In this document: positions 49,372 through 61,059 of the stretch, one piece after another
How positions within the stretch are numbered: the stretch's first letter is position 1
Layout: the number at the start of each line of letters is the position of its first letter
NCBI RefSeq assembly: GCF_000738775.1
Contig: NZ_JPOC01000036.1
Span: forward strand, 1-64,000
DNA length: 64,000 nucleotides
DNA from: Prescottella defluvii
Lineage (GTDB): Bacteria > Actinomycetota > Actinomycetes > Mycobacteriales > Mycobacteriaceae
Direction: 5' to 3'
Position numbers and translations under genes: made by a program
Notes under the pieces: generated by a model
Seen by the model: only the letters and a program-made list of their open reading frames with translations
Told to the model about the DNA's origin: nothing
Database searches by the model: none

Positions 49372-50496
49372 TCAACCGGCCAGCGCGGATTCCACCGACA
49401 CACACGGCAGTGCGTGCGCCATCGCGACCGGCGCGTGCGTCACCTGACCCGACCAGGCGTTGAGTCCCATGGCCAAGGTCGGGTCGGAGCGCATCGCCGC
49501 GCGCCAACCGATTTCCGCGATCATCGCGACAAACGGCAACGTAACGTTTACCAACGCGCGGGTAGAAGTATGGGGAACAACGCTCGGCATATTGGGGACC
49601 GCATAAATAATCGAATTGTGAACCATATAGGTGGGTCGGTCGTGGGTCGTGGGACGCGAATCCTCGAAGCACCCGCCCTGATCGATCGCGATGTCCACCA
49701 ACACGCTGCCCGGCAGCATCCGGGACACCTGCTCGGACGTGACCAGCCTCGGGGCGCGGGCCCCGTGCACCAGCACCGCACCGATCACCAGATCCGCTTC
49801 GACCAGCGTCCGCTCGAGCTCCGTCCGGGTCGACACCACGGTCGAGATGCGGGAACCGAAGCGGGCGTGCAGCGCACGCAGTCGCTCGACGTCACGGTCG
49901 AACACCGTCACCCGCGCCCCCATCCCCACCGCGACCGCGGTGGCGTGCGTCCCCGCGCTCCCGGCGCCGATCACCACCACCCGGGCCGGTGGAACGCCGG
50001 GAACGCCGCCGAGGAGGATGCCGCGCCCGAGTCCGTCGGCGGTGGACTGCAGCGCGTGCGCACCGACCTGGGTGGCGAGGCGTCCGGCGACCTCACTCAT
50101 CGGCGCGAGCAACGGCAGCGAACCGTCGGCGCGTTCGACGGTCTCGTAGGCGATCGCCGTGACCCCGCTCGACAGCAGCGCCTCGGTGCACTCGAGCGAC
50201 GCCGCGAGATGCAGATAGGTGAACAGCACCTGCCCGCGGCGCATCAGTCCGAACTCCGGCGCCAGGGGTTCTTTGACCTTCACGATCAGCTCGGCCGCCG
50301 CCCAGACGTCCTCGGCGCGATCGACGATCCGGGCACCCGCGGCGACGAACGCACCGTCGGACATCGACGAACCGTCCCCGGCCCCACGTTGGACGACGAC
50401 CTCGTGTCCCTGCGCACGCAGTTCGGTCACCGCGAGCGGAGTCAACGCGACCCGTAGTTCTCCGCTCTTGATCTCCTTCGGCACACCGATTCGCAT
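49372..50496 (-). CDS. ald: Alanine dehydrogenase
   Basis: An NAD-dependent enzyme that interconverts L-alanine and pyruvate plus ammonia. The substrate-site segments GVPKEIKSGELRVALTP and VKVKEPLAPE and catalytic His in FTYLHLAAS are intact; the Rossmann loop is VIGAGSAGTHATAVA and IDQGGCFE holds the catalytic Asp. At 374 residues it is full length (ATG at 50496). The last third contains a patch (about 49520-49640) with many A/T third positions, unlike the rest. It is divergent from the PQQ-propeller lipoprotein gene. The gene interrupts the order Rv3034c-Rv3035 and may be a later arrival. Confidence 0.94.
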   Translation of the reverse strand: MRIGVPKEIKSGELRVALTPLAVTELRAQGHEVVVQRGAGDGSSMSDGAFVAAGARIVDRAEDVWAAAELIVKVKEPLAPEFGLMRRGQVLFTYLHLAASLECTEALLSSGVTAIAYETVERADGSLPLLAPMSEVAGRLATQVGAHALQSTADGLGRGILLGGVPGVPPARVVVIGAGSAGTHATAVAVGMGARVTVFDRDVERLRALHARFGSRISTVVSTRTELERTLVEADLVIGAVLVHGARAPRLVTSEQVSRMLPGSVLVDIAIDQGGCFEDSRPTTHDRPTYMVHNSIIYAVPNMPSVVPHTSTRALVNVTLPFVAMIAEIGWRAAMRSDPTLAMGLNAWSGQVTHAPVAMAHALPCVSVESALAG

Positions 50497-50627
50497 GATG
50501 CCTCCTCCGACACGCAGACCGGATCCTTCATCGAGGGTCCCACGAAATGCGCCGGGGCGGTTCGACGACCGCACATGGCGGCCGGGATAATCTCTGATCC
50601 GAGCAGATCCCTACCCGAGGAGATGTA

Positions 50628-51935
50628 ATGCGGCGTGCCCTACGGTCGTCGGCGGCAACGCTGACGGCGATCTCGGCCCTCCTTCTCACAGGATGCGGCG
50701 GAGACTCCGGCACCGCGGACGTCTTCGGCGCGGGCGGATGGCCGGGCATGCACGCCGACGCCCGCAACAGCAATACCAGTGCCGTGACGGGGTCCCGATC
50801 ATTGGACTTCGAGTGGTCCCGCCCCCTCGGCGGCCTCACCCCGACGAACGCCTCGGTGGCAGCGAACGGGCAGATCTTCCTCACCGCACAGGCCGACGAG
50901 GGTTGCAACCTCTTCTCGTTCCAGATCGACTCCGGACGCAAGCGCTGGTGCACCCGGATCGGCGCCGGCGCCGCCACCTCGACTCCCGTGGTGGACGCCG
51001 CCACCAACGTCTACATCGGCGACGAGGGTGCAATGACCTCGTTCGATCAGCGTGGCCAACTGCGCTGGCGCACACCGGTATCCGGAACCCCACGCTCCGC
51101 TCAGTTCACCGGCGACGGCAACCTGCTGTTCGTGACGCACCTCGGCCAGGTCAACGTCCTCGACCCGCAGACCGGTTTCACGGTGGCACCGTCGTACGAC
51201 CTGATCCCGCCGGCGTCGTACACCCAGGGCGCCAACATCGAGCCCGTTCCGAACGATCAGGGCCTCGACGGGTGCCTCGCCGGCGGTCCGCAGTGCCCGG
51301 TCGCGGGTACCCCGGCGATCGATCCGGGCACCGGCCGCGTCGTGTTCACCTTCTGGCGCCCCTTCGCCGCACAGGCCGACCTGGTCGCGATGCGCTACAC
51401 CGGCGGTGAGAATCCGAGACTCGTCGAGGACTGGTCGACCAGCACGCTACCGGGCGGACCCGCCGGCGGACCCGCCCTGTCGGCAGACGGAAAGACCGTG
51501 TACGCCAACGACAATGCCGGGCACCTGTGGGCGGTCGACGCGGAGACCGGCGAACCACGCTGGAGCCACGACCTCGGCTACCCGGCCCTGGGTACCCCGT
51601 CCACGTCCGCCGACGGCCTGATCCTCCCCGCCGGCGGGGAGAACGGCCGACTGCTTGCGCTGCGCGACCGCGGTGACCGCGCCGAACCGGTTTGGGAGCG
51701 AAACGATCTGCTACACCTCGGCGTCCCCGCGCAGACCGCCGGCGCCACCGGGTACACCGTCGTGCGCGACGGCGACACCGGACTGGCACTTCTGACATTC
51801 GACACCGGGACCGGCGACACCCTCGACCAGGACACTCTTCCCGGGGCCACCGGATACACCGTCGGCACCTCCATCGGACCGGACGGCGAGGTGCTCACCC
51901 CGACGCTGATCGGGGAACTGTTCGTCCTGAAGTAG
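50628..51935 (+). CDS. PQQ-like beta-propeller lipoprotein (Rv3035-like)
   Basis: A 435-residue exported lipoprotein. The signal peptide ends with lipobox LLTGC, Cys near residue 23. The mature part is an eight-bladed PQQ/quinoprotein-like propeller with repeated blades such as KTVYANDNAGHLWAVDAETG and NVYIGDEGAMTSFDQRGQLRW. No catalytic residues are evident, so a scaffold or sugar-binding role is as likely as an enzyme. GAGGAGAT precedes the ATG. It ends three bases before the convergent methyltransferase gene. Confidence 0.85.
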   Translation: MRRALRSSAATLTAISALLLTGCGGDSGTADVFGAGGWPGMHADARNSNTSAVTGSRSLDFEWSRPLGGLTPTNASVAANGQIFLTAQADEGCNLFSFQIDSGRKRWCTRIGAGAATSTPVVDAATNVYIGDEGAMTSFDQRGQLRWRTPVSGTPRSAQFTGDGNLLFVTHLGQVNVLDPQTGFTVAPSYDLIPPASYTQGANIEPVPNDQGLDGCLAGGPQCPVAGTPAIDPGTGRVVFTFWRPFAAQADLVAMRYTGGENPRLVEDWSTSTLPGGPAGGPALSADGKTVYANDNAGHLWAVDAETGEPRWSHDLGYPALGTPSTSADGLILPAGGENGRLLALRDRGDRAEPVWERNDLLHLGVPAQTAGATGYTVVRDGDTGLALLTFDTGTGDTLDQDTLPGATGYTVGTSIGPDGEVLTPTLIGELFVLK

Positions 51936-51938
51936 CCG

Positions 51939-53096
51939 TCAGTCCCGCGCGGCACACACGAACGCGACGGGAGTCCGGCCGATCCTGGTGAGCACCACGG
52001 ACATCGGCGTCGTGCCGCGCAACTTCAGACGTGGCCGCAGCACGGCCGGATCGATGTCGAGACCGCGGACCAGGATCTCCGCCGAGCCGCAGTCCCGCGC
52101 GGCGAGTTCCTGCCGCAGCGCCTTCTCGGTGTACTTGAGTCGCGCCAGCACCCGGAAACCACGCACACCGTCGGGCACGCTGTCCCCGGTGAGGTAGGCG
52201 ATCCGAGGATCCAACTGCCACAACCCGTGCCGCGCGGCGTAATGCCGCACCAGACCGGACCGCACGACCGCTCCGTCCGGATCGATGATCCACTCCCCCG
52301 GCTCGCGCTCGGGGATGTCGTCGGACTCGGCATCGGTGATCTCCCACCCCGTCCCGTCCGAACGCAGCACACTCGCCCGACGCCGCACGCCGGCACCCGC
52401 CAGCCCCGGCGACCACAGGCACGCCTCGCGCACACCACCGTCGAGCGAGACCACCTCCACCTCGCCGTCCCAGTCGAGCCGGTCGAAATCCAGCCCCGGA
52501 GCGCACTTCACCGCCAGATCCCGCCCGGCGTACACGTCGAGCAGGTCGGGCAGTGGCGGCATCAGCGCCGCCGGATCGTGCGTGCGTCTGCCGCCCGAAC
52601 GGCGCGCCGGGTCGGCGATCACCACGGTGTCTCGCGTACAGGGCCGCAGCGCGTCGGCCCGCACCAGCGTCGCACCCGGAACGTTGTGGGCCGCCATCGC
52701 CAACCGGACAGGGTCGAGGTCGCTGCCGATCACGGTGTCCGCCACCGGAACCAGAGCCGAGAGCTCGGCGCCGATCGAACAGGTGACGTCGTGGACGCGG
52801 CGGCCCGCGAGCCTGACGCCGCGGTGCCGCGCCACCGCGATCGGCGTCGCCTGCTGCAACGCATCATCGGTGAACAGCCAGGAATCGGCGCCGTCCAGCT
52901 TGGCCTGCGCCTTGCGACGCAACAGCACCGTCTCGATCAGCAGTGCGGTGCGGTCACCGAAACGCGCACGCGCCCGGCCGATGTCGGCCAGTCGCGTGCG
53001 CGTGGACAGCTCCGATTCCGCGGTCTCCGCCAGCGCCTCAATGCCTTCGGTGCTGCGCAGGTATCCGACGTCGTCGGTCGTGAAGTCGTATCCCAA
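51939..53096 (-). CDS. THUMP-like class I methyltransferase (Rv3037c-like)
   Basis: A 385-residue protein. A helical N-terminal part (1-90) is followed by a class I methyltransferase core (VHDVTCSIGAELSALVPVAD, GSDLDPVRLAMAAHNV, VVIADPARRSGGRRTHD) and a C-terminal THUMP-like domain (about 300-385, RVLARLKYTEKALRQELA). The DPARR motif replaces the N/DPPY of base methyltransferases. An RNA target is possible but unproven. It lies 17 bases downstream of the methyltransferase at 53114 and is likely in one operon with it. Confidence 0.83.
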   Translation of the reverse strand: MGYDFTTDDVGYLRSTEGIEALAETAESELSTRTRLADIGRARARFGDRTALLIETVLLRRKAQAKLDGADSWLFTDDALQQATPIAVARHRGVRLAGRRVHDVTCSIGAELSALVPVADTVIGSDLDPVRLAMAAHNVPGATLVRADALRPCTRDTVVIADPARRSGGRRTHDPAALMPPLPDLLDVYAGRDLAVKCAPGLDFDRLDWDGEVEVVSLDGGVREACLWSPGLAGAGVRRRASVLRSDGTGWEITDAESDDIPEREPGEWIIDPDGAVVRSGLVRHYAARHGLWQLDPRIAYLTGDSVPDGVRGFRVLARLKYTEKALRQELAARDCGSAEILVRGLDIDPAVLRPRLKLRGTTPMSVVLTRIGRTPVAFVCAARD

Positions 53097-53113
53097 AGTT
53101 CGTTCGGCTCAGC

Positions 53114-54097
53114 TCAGTCGGTGGCGCCCGGCTTCACGCCGGTGATCATCACGTTGTAGAAGAAGTTGCGCGGGACGACGTGCTGGAGCACCTTCTCGTC
53201 GACCCAGCTCAGCGTCTTGAAGCCGCCGAATGCGAACTTGGCCCAGCCCCAACCCAGCTTCTCCGGCGGCACGGCGGCCTCGAAGGTGCGGACCGGCCAG
53301 CCGAGCAACGCCGCGGCGAACTCCTCCGTCTTGGCCTTGACCTCGACCGCTCCGGCTGACTTCGCGATGTTCTCGAGGTCGGTGGGATCGAACGTGTGCA
53401 GGTCGACGACGGCCTCGAGCGCGGCGGCCCGGGACGACTCGTCGAGCTCGGCCTGCGGACGACGCCAGTCCGACAGGAACGGCAGCTTGGTGACGTTGGT
53501 GGTCGCGGCCCAGGTCGCACGCCCGAGCCAGCGGGCGTAGAAGTTGCCGACGGTGCTGGGCTCGCCGGCGAAGACGAACCGGCCACCGGGCTTGAGCACA
53601 CGCAGCACCTCGCGCAGCGACTGCTCGACGTCCGGAATGTGGTGCAGGACCGCATGGCCGACGACGAGGTCGAAGGTGTCGTCCTCGTACGGGATGGTCT
53701 CGGCGTCGGCGACACGACCGTCGACGGGCAGGCCCAGGTGCTCGGCGTTGCGCATCGCGACCTTCACCATGCCCGGGGACAGGTCGGTGACCGAACCGGT
53801 CTTCGCGACGCCGCCCTGCATGAGGTTGAGCAGGAAGAAGCCCGTTCCGCAGCCCAGTTCCAGCGCCCGCTCGTACGGCAGCGGCTGGTCGCCCGCGACG
53901 GCGTCGAACCGGCCCCGCGCGTACTCGATGCAACGCTCGTCGTACGAGATGGACCACTTGTCGTCGTAGGTCTCCGCTTCCCAGTCGTGGTAGAGGACCT
54001 GGGCGAGCTTCGTGTCCTTCAGCGCAGCCTCGACCTCTTCGGCGGTTGCGTGCGGGTTCGGGGCGGGATCGATCCCGTCGTTCGGGCTTGCAGTCAT
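53114..54097 (-). CDS. Class I SAM-dependent methyltransferase (Rv3038c-like)
   Basis: A 327-residue methyltransferase. Motif I is ALELGCGTGFFLLNLM, then VTDLSPGMVKVAMRNAEHL and the Methyltransf_11 segment FDLVVGHAVLHHIPDVEQSL followed by RVLKPGGRFVF. The C-terminal 110 residues carry aromatic clusters (EKLGWGWAKFAFGGFKTLSW) suggesting a hydrophobic acceptor. The acceptor is unknown. I start at the ATG at 54097 (MTASPNDGIDPAPN). A strong hairpin separates it from echA upstream. Confidence 0.87.
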   Translation of the reverse strand: MTASPNDGIDPAPNPHATAEEVEAALKDTKLAQVLYHDWEAETYDDKWSISYDERCIEYARGRFDAVAGDQPLPYERALELGCGTGFFLLNLMQGGVAKTGSVTDLSPGMVKVAMRNAEHLGLPVDGRVADAETIPYEDDTFDLVVGHAVLHHIPDVEQSLREVLRVLKPGGRFVFAGEPSTVGNFYARWLGRATWAATTNVTKLPFLSDWRRPQAELDESSRAAALEAVVDLHTFDPTDLENIAKSAGAVEVKAKTEEFAAALLGWPVRTFEAAVPPEKLGWGWAKFAFGGFKTLSWVDEKVLQHVVPRNFFYNVMITGVKPGATD

Positions 54098-54160
54098 GTA
54101 GCGAATCCTACCCAATGGTAAGGAATGAACAAGTTCTAGTTTTGGGCCGTTCCGGGCCTC

Positions 54161-54217
54161 GATTCGCGCACTTGTCGCGGTCCCCAGGGCCGGGAATCCG
54201 CGACAAGTGCGCAAATC
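54161..54217 (-). terminator. Long hairpin after echA
   Basis: A perfect 15-bp stem (GCGCACTTGTCGCGG and CCGCGACAAGTGCGC) extends to about 19 bp with one mismatch (GATT/AATC) and has a 17-nt loop. It ends the echA unit. Confidence 0.85.
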
Positions 54218-54227
54218 GCAGGACGAA

Positions 54228-55007
54228 CTACTTGCCGGTGAACTGCGCCTTACCGGGGCCGTTCTCGACGAAGGACTCCATGCCGATCGTGCGATCCGCG
54301 GTCGCGAACAGCGACGCGAACAGGTGCTGCTCGATCTTCAGACCGGTCGCCAGATCGGTGTCGAGACCCTGGTCGATCGCGGCCTTCGCGGCGGCGATCG
54401 CACGGCTCGCGGCACCGGTGAACTGCGACGCCCACTTGCGGGCGGCGTTGTACACCTCGTCGGGAGCGACCATCTCGTCGATCAGACCGATCTGCAGGGC
54501 CTCCTCGGCACCGACGAAGCGGCCCGTGAACACCATGTCCTTCGCCTTGGACGGTCCGACCAGACGAGCCAGACGCTGCGTGCCACCACCGCCGGGGATG
54601 ATGCCCAGCAGCACCTCGGGGACACCGAGCTTGACGTTGTCCCCGGCGATGCGGCGATCGGCACCGAGCGCGACCTCGAGGCCACCACCGAGGGCGTAGC
54701 CGGTGATCGCCGCGACCGTCGGCTTCGGGATGTCGGCGATCGCACCGAGCGCCGACTGCAGATCGGCGATGATCTCGCTCATCTGCACGAAGTCGAGTTC
54801 CGCCATCTCCTTGATGTCCGCGCCGGCGGCGAACACCTTTTCGCCGCCGTAGACGATGACAGCCTTGACGTCCGCATCGACCGTCGCCTGACGGGCCGCC
54901 GCCCGAATCTCTTCCTGCACCTGACGGTTCAGAGCGTTCATCGGCGGGCGCGCCAGACGGATCGTGCCGATACCTTCGGAAACCTCGAGGGTCACAAACT
55001 CAGCCAT
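54228..55007 (-). CDS. Enoyl-CoA hydratase/isomerase family protein (EchA17-like)
   Basis: A 259-residue crotonase-fold protein. The oxyanion-hole segments AAGADIKEMAELD and GYALGGGLEVALGADRRIA are present, and two acidic residues (Glu in GGGLEVAL and in GVPEVLLGI) correspond to the hydratase pair, so it should hydrate 2-enoyl-CoA. The start is the ATG at 55007 (MAEFVTLEVSEG). It lies 10 bases after the Nudix gene in a run of close genes from serB downward. In M. tuberculosis the homologue is Rv3039c, echA17. Confidence 0.9.
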   Translation of the reverse strand: MAEFVTLEVSEGIGTIRLARPPMNALNRQVQEEIRAAARQATVDADVKAVIVYGGEKVFAAGADIKEMAELDFVQMSEIIADLQSALGAIADIPKPTVAAITGYALGGGLEVALGADRRIAGDNVKLGVPEVLLGIIPGGGGTQRLARLVGPSKAKDMVFTGRFVGAEEALQIGLIDEMVAPDEVYNAARKWASQFTGAASRAIAAAKAAIDQGLDTDLATGLKIEQHLFASLFATADRTIGMESFVENGPGKAQFTGK

Positions 55008-55017
55008 GCGACTGAGG

Positions 55018-55893
55018 CTACTGGTCGCCACCCCAGGGCAGCGCCCCGGTGCCGTAGTAGCCCTCGTCTCCGGGGAACGCCACCCGAGGCTTGCCGTCCA
55101 CGAAGCTCAGCTCGGGCAGGATCGGCGAGATCTCCGGCTCCGCAGCGAGAATCGCGTCCACGCCGTCGAACCGGCCGAGCGCGTCGAGCTGACTCCACGT
55201 GGGCGGCAACAGGACACTGCGACGCTCACGCCAGTCCTCGACAGCCGCGGCCGGAGTCCGCCACACGACCTCCGCGGCCTCCGACGTGTCGCCGTCCGCC
55301 AACTGCCCCTCCGGCAGCACCGCGACGAAGAAGCGGGTGTCGTAGCGACGCCCCTCCTGGACGGGGGTGATCCAGTTCGCCCACGGACGCAGCAGATCCG
55401 TTCGCAGGACCAGGCTCTCGCGCGCGAGGAAGTCCGCGAACGACAACTCCCGCGACTCGAGTTGACGCCGCGCCTGCGTGTACCCGGTGGTGTCGGCGAC
55501 GACGGTGTCGACGGTGGGTCCGGCCAGCAGGACGCCGCACTCCTCGAACGTCTCGCGGACTGCCGCGCACACGAGGGCCTTGGCGCGGGCCTCGTCGACG
55601 CCGAACCGCTCAGCCCACCACGACACCGACGGGCCGGCCCAGCGGACGTCGGCGTCACCGTCGGACGGATCCACACCGCCGCCCGGAAACACCGTCATTC
55701 CGCCCGCGAACGCCATGCCGACCACGCGCCGCAGCAGAAAGACCTCGACACCCGCGTCACCGTCGCGCACGAGCATCACGGTGGAGGCGTCCTTCGGCGC
55801 GGGAGCCGTCGCCGCCGTCTGCGTCTCGTCGAACATTCCGGCCTGCTGCGGGGCACCGGCGGTGGAGGCACCCGACTCTCGAGAAGTTCCCAT
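55018..55893 (-). CDS. Nudix hydrolase, NUDT19-like with insertion in the Nudix box
   Basis: A 291-residue Nudix protein. The Nudix box is split: GGMTVFPGGGVDPSDGDADV carries the glycine part, and after about 35 extra residues AAVRETFEECGVLL gives the RExxEExGV helix. Such an insertion is known for the NUDT19 group, whose animal members cleave CoA and acyl-CoA. The N-terminal 35 residues are low complexity. Next to an enoyl-CoA hydratase gene (10 bases) a role on acyl-CoA is plausible; this is inference. The homologue in M. tuberculosis is Rv3040c. Confidence 0.87.
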   Translation of the reverse strand: MGTSRESGASTAGAPQQAGMFDETQTAATAPAPKDASTVMLVRDGDAGVEVFLLRRVVGMAFAGGMTVFPGGGVDPSDGDADVRWAGPSVSWWAERFGVDEARAKALVCAAVRETFEECGVLLAGPTVDTVVADTTGYTQARRQLESRELSFADFLARESLVLRTDLLRPWANWITPVQEGRRYDTRFFVAVLPEGQLADGDTSEAAEVVWRTPAAAVEDWRERRSVLLPPTWSQLDALGRFDGVDAILAAEPEISPILPELSFVDGKPRVAFPGDEGYYGTGALPWGGDQ

Positions 55894-55957
55894 ACCGGGA
55901 ACTTACGCCCCGAGTGACGGACGCCTCACCACCAGTCCCACCGTGCTGCGGGCGGTC

Positions 55958-56788
55958 TCAGGCCCGGTGCAGACCGGGATGCCGCGTGCGGCGGGCGAAG
56001 AACCGGCCGTCGACACGGTCGAGGGTGATCGCCTGGCTGAATGCCGAGCTCAGGTTCTCGGCCGTGATGACGTCGTCGAGCAGTCCCTGCGAGACCACGC
56101 GGCCCTCCGAGAGCAGCATCGCGTGCGTGAATCCCGGCGGGATCTCCTCGACGTGGTGGGTGATGAGGACCGTCGCCGGCGAGTCCGGGTCCGCAGCCAG
56201 GTCGCCGAGACGCGCGACGAGTTCCTCACGGCCACCGAGGTCGAGGCCCGCGGCGGGCTCGTCGAGGAGCAGCAGTTCCGGGTCGGTCATGAGAGCACGC
56301 GCGATGAGCACCCGCTTGCGTTCACCCTCGGACAACGTCCCGTAGGTACGGTTCGCGAGGTGCTCGGCGCCCAGGCTCTCGAGCATCTCGACGGCCCGCT
56401 CGGTGTCCATGTCCTCGTAGCGCTCACGCCACCGGCCGAGCACCGAGTAGCCGGCGGACACCACCAGGTCGCTGACGATCTCGTCGGCCGGGACCCGATG
56501 CGCGAGCGCCGACGACGACAGACCGATCCGCGGGCGCAGTTCGGTGATGTCGACCTTGCCGAACGTCTCTCCGAACAACCGGGCCACGCCGGAGGTCGGA
56601 TGGACCTCGGCGGCGGCCAGGCGCAGCAGCGACGTCTTACCGGCGCCGTTGGGGCCGAGCACGACCCACTTCTCGTCCAGCTCCACCTTCCAGGAGACCG
56701 GGCCGACGAGGGTCGCTCCGCCGCGGCGAATCAGGACGTCTTCGAAATCGATGAGGAGATCAGGATCTGGTTCCGACACAGCGACCAT
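55958..56788 (-). CDS. ABC transporter ATP-binding protein, no partner permease
   Basis: A 276-residue nucleotide-binding subunit. Walker A is GPNGAGKTSLLRL, the signature LSEGERKRVLIARAL and Walker B LLLLDEPAAGLD, with the switch His in VLITHHVEEIP. The order and spacing are those of an active ATPase. No membrane subunit is encoded nearby, as for Rv3041c. It may serve a permease encoded elsewhere or a non-transport function. It is read with the PTH2 gene in front (59 bases) and the Nudix gene behind (64 bases). Confidence 0.9.
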   Translation of the reverse strand: MVAVSEPDPDLLIDFEDVLIRRGGATLVGPVSWKVELDEKWVVLGPNGAGKTSLLRLAAAEVHPTSGVARLFGETFGKVDITELRPRIGLSSSALAHRVPADEIVSDLVVSAGYSVLGRWRERYEDMDTERAVEMLESLGAEHLANRTYGTLSEGERKRVLIARALMTDPELLLLDEPAAGLDLGGREELVARLGDLAADPDSPATVLITHHVEEIPPGFTHAMLLSEGRVVSQGLLDDVITAENLSSAFSQAITLDRVDGRFFARRTRHPGLHRA

Positions 56789-56847
56789 CTTCCCGTACTC
56801 GGTTGCGGCGCCGCCGACTGGACCGGACCTGCGTGTCGCACCGCGGA

Positions 56848-58868
<2,021 letters not shown>

Positions 58869-58925
58869 CTACGTACTAAAGGAAATCCGGCCCCCATTCT
58901 GCCAAGTCGGGGGGACGGCACGGGA

Positions 58926-58970
58926 AAGGCCCCGCCAGCTCCCTCGTCATCGGGGATCGGGCGGGGCCTT
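58926..58970 (-). terminator. Hairpin after ctaD
   Basis: AAGGCCCCGCC and GGCGGGGCCTT form a perfect 11-bp stem around a 23-nt loop, 28 bases past the ctaD stop. Confidence 0.85.
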
Positions 58971-58997
58971 CCGGTAGAGCAGGGACCTTCCGGTCCG

Positions 58998-60731
58998 CTA
59001 GGACTTGGTGTCCTCCAGGACCGCGGTCGAGTGCTTCGCGCCGGTGAGTCCGACGTGCGCCTCTTCGCGCAGGCGATCGACCATGTGCGGGTAGTGCAGC
59101 TCGAACGCCGGACGCTCCGAACGGATCCGGGGCAGCTCGGTGAAGTTGTGCCGCGGCGGCGGGCAACTGGTGGCCCACTCGAGCGAGTTGCCGTAGCCCC
59201 ACGGGTCGTCGACCTTGACGACCTCGCCGTAGCGGTAGCTCTTGAAGACGTTCCACAGGAACGGCAGCGTCGAGGCGCCGAGGATGAACGAGCCGATCGT
59301 GGAGATCGTGTTCAGCGCCGTGAAGCCGTCGGACGGCAGGTAGTCGGCGTACCGGCGCGGCATGCCCTCGGCGCCGAGCCAGTGCTGCACGAGGAACGTG
59401 GAGTGGAACCCGATGAACGTCAGCCAGAAATGCCACCGGCCCAGCCGTTCGTCGAGCAACCGGCCCGTCATCTTCGGGAACCAGAAGTAGATGCCGGCGT
59501 AGGTGGCGAACACGATGGTGCCGAACAGCACGTAGTGGAAGTGCGCGACGACGAAGTACGAGTCCGTGACGTGGAAGTCGATCGGCGGGCTCGCGAGCAG
59601 GACGCCCGACAGACCACCGAAGAGGAAGGTCACGAGGAAGCCGACCGAGAACAGCATCGGCGACTCGAACGTCAACTGTCCCTTCCACATCGTTCCGATC
59701 CAGTTGAAGAACTTCACACCGGTCGGGACCGCAATGAGGAACGTCATGAAGGAGAAGAACGGCAGCAGCACGGCGCCCGTGGCATACATGTGGTGCGCCC
59801 ACACCGCGATCGAGAGTGCCGAGATCGCGATGGTCGCGTACACCAGTCCGGTGTAACCGAAGATCGGTTTACGCGAGAACACCGGGAAGATCTCCGAGAC
59901 GATCCCGAAGAACGGCAACGCGACGATGTACACCTCGGGGTGCCCGAAGAACCAGAACAGGTGCTGCCACAACAGGACACCACCGGTCCCGGGGTCGTAC
60001 ACGTTCGCGCCGAGGACACGATCGGCGAACAGGCCCATCAGTGCCGCAGTGAGGATCGGGAACGCCACCAGGATCAGGATGCTGGTGATGAAGATGTTCC
60101 ACGTGAAGATCGGCATCCGGAACATCGTCATGCCCGGGGCACGCAGGCAGACCACCGTGGTGATCATGTTGACCGCGCCGAGGATCGTGCCCAGACCACC
60201 CAGGGCCAGGCCCAGGATCCACAGGTCAGCACCGAGGCCGGGCGAGTGCAGTTCGCTCGTCAGCGGGGTGTAGGCGGTCCAACCGAAGTCGGCCGCGCCA
60301 CCCGGCGTGATGAAGCCGGCGGTGGTGATGAGAGCGCCGAAGAGGTACAGCCAGTAGCTGAACGAGTTCAGACGCGGGAACGCCACGTCCGGCGCGCCGA
60401 TCTGCAGCGGGACCATGTAGTTCGCGAAACCGAACACGACCGGGGTCGCGTACAGCAGCAGCATGATCGTGCCGTGCATGGTGAACAGCTGGTTGAACTG
60501 CTCGTTCGACAGGAACTGCAGGCCGGGAACAGCAAGTTCGGTTCGCATCAGCAGGGCCATCAGGCCACCGATGAGGAAGAACGCGAACGACGTCACCAGG
60601 TACATGATCCCGAGCACCTTGGGATCGGTGGTCGTGATCATCTTGTAAATGAACGAGCCCTTGGGTCCCTGCCGTGGCGGGTAAGGCCTCGCTGCTATCT
60701 CTGGGACTGGCTGGGGCGCTACGGCAGTCAC
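58998..60731 (-). CDS. ctaD: Cytochrome c oxidase subunit I (aa3-type)
   Basis: The 577-residue catalytic subunit of the terminal oxidase, with twelve membrane helices. Heme and copper ligands are visible: the heme a His in [12 protein letters not shown], the Tyr-linked CuB His in [13 protein letters not shown], two further CuB His in WAHHMYATG, and the heme a/a3 His pair in [10 protein letters not shown]. The start is GTG at 60731 with AGGAGG four bases before it. In actinobacteria it forms the bcc-aa3 supercomplex with subunits encoded elsewhere. The upstream spacer has a DosR-like palindrome and a direct repeat. Confidence 0.98.
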   Translation of the reverse strand: MTAVAPQPVPEIAARPYPPRQGPKGSFIYKMITTTDPKVLGIMYLVTSFAFFLIGGLMALLMRTELAVPGLQFLSNEQFNQLFTMHGTIMLLLYATPVVFGFANYMVPLQIGAPDVAFPRLNSFSYWLYLFGALITTAGFITPGGAADFGWTAYTPLTSELHSPGLGADLWILGLALGGLGTILGAVNMITTVVCLRAPGMTMFRMPIFTWNIFITSILILVAFPILTAALMGLFADRVLGANVYDPGTGGVLLWQHLFWFFGHPEVYIVALPFFGIVSEIFPVFSRKPIFGYTGLVYATIAISALSIAVWAHHMYATGAVLLPFFSFMTFLIAVPTGVKFFNWIGTMWKGQLTFESPMLFSVGFLVTFLFGGLSGVLLASPPIDFHVTDSYFVVAHFHYVLFGTIVFATYAGIYFWFPKMTGRLLDERLGRWHFWLTFIGFHSTFLVQHWLGAEGMPRRYADYLPSDGFTALNTISTIGSFILGASTLPFLWNVFKSYRYGEVVKVDDPWGYGNSLEWATSCPPPRHNFTELPRIRSERPAFELHYPHMVDRLREEAHVGLTGAKHSTAVLEDTKS

Positions 60732-60861
60732 TAATCCTCCTGAATGTGCCCTTGATCGCTCCGCAGGCTCCGCACTGATCGCCGATCCCGGGCTGGCGAG
60801 ATGGGCGTTCGCTGGCTTGCGCTCATCGAATCGTAGACGGTGCCTTCGGCGCCCTGGGACC

Positions 60862-60899
60862 GGGTCCTACTCCCTGTCGTACTCGGGTCCTACTTCCCT
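60862..60899. repeat. Direct repeat upstream of ctaD
   Basis: GGGTCCTACTCCCT (60862-60875) recurs as GGGTCCTACTTCCCT (60885-60899), start-to-start 23 bases, about two helical turns. This suggests a regulator binding one face of the DNA. It is about 130 bases upstream of the ctaD start. Confidence 0.55.
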
Positions 60900-60917
60900 C
60901 CGCCCGCAAGGCCGCGA

Positions 60918-60937
60918 GCAGGACTTTAGTCCCCGAC
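60918..60937. promoter_or_regulatory. DosR/DevR-like palindrome between ctaD and fecB
   Basis: AGGACTTTAGTCCC (60920-60933) matches the DosR core GGGACTWWAGTCCC at 13 of 14 positions. A weaker partner, CGGACTATCCG, follows at about 60939-60949. The 353-bp spacer between divergent ctaD and the iron-binding gene otherwise shows only the direct repeat at 60862 and the iron-box-like site at 61041. Confidence 0.55.
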
Positions 60938-61040
60938 CGGACTATCCGCCGGGCACGTCACGGCGTGTCGACACGGGTCGACCGCGACCGAGCGCCGCAC
61001 CTTCGACGCCGACCGCCCGGCGGTCCACCTTCCGGATTGC

Positions 61041-61059
61041 TAAGGTTTCCCTTACCTTA
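61041..61059. promoter_or_regulatory. Iron box (DtxR/IdeR-type) upstream of fecB
   Basis: The 19-bp imperfect palindrome TAAGGTTTCCCTTACCTTA ends 25 bases before the GTG start. Read on the minus strand it matches the consensus TTAGGTTAGGCTAACCTAA at 14 of 19 positions, with both half-site cores (AGGT, ACCT) intact. The position over the promoter and the siderophore-uptake genes behind it fit iron repression. Confidence 0.8.

Noticed and set aside
59031-60734. A 567-codon open frame opposite ctaD
   Set aside because: It mirrors the codon pattern of ctaD; the product is an improbable Arg/Glu/Gln-rich chain with no motif.
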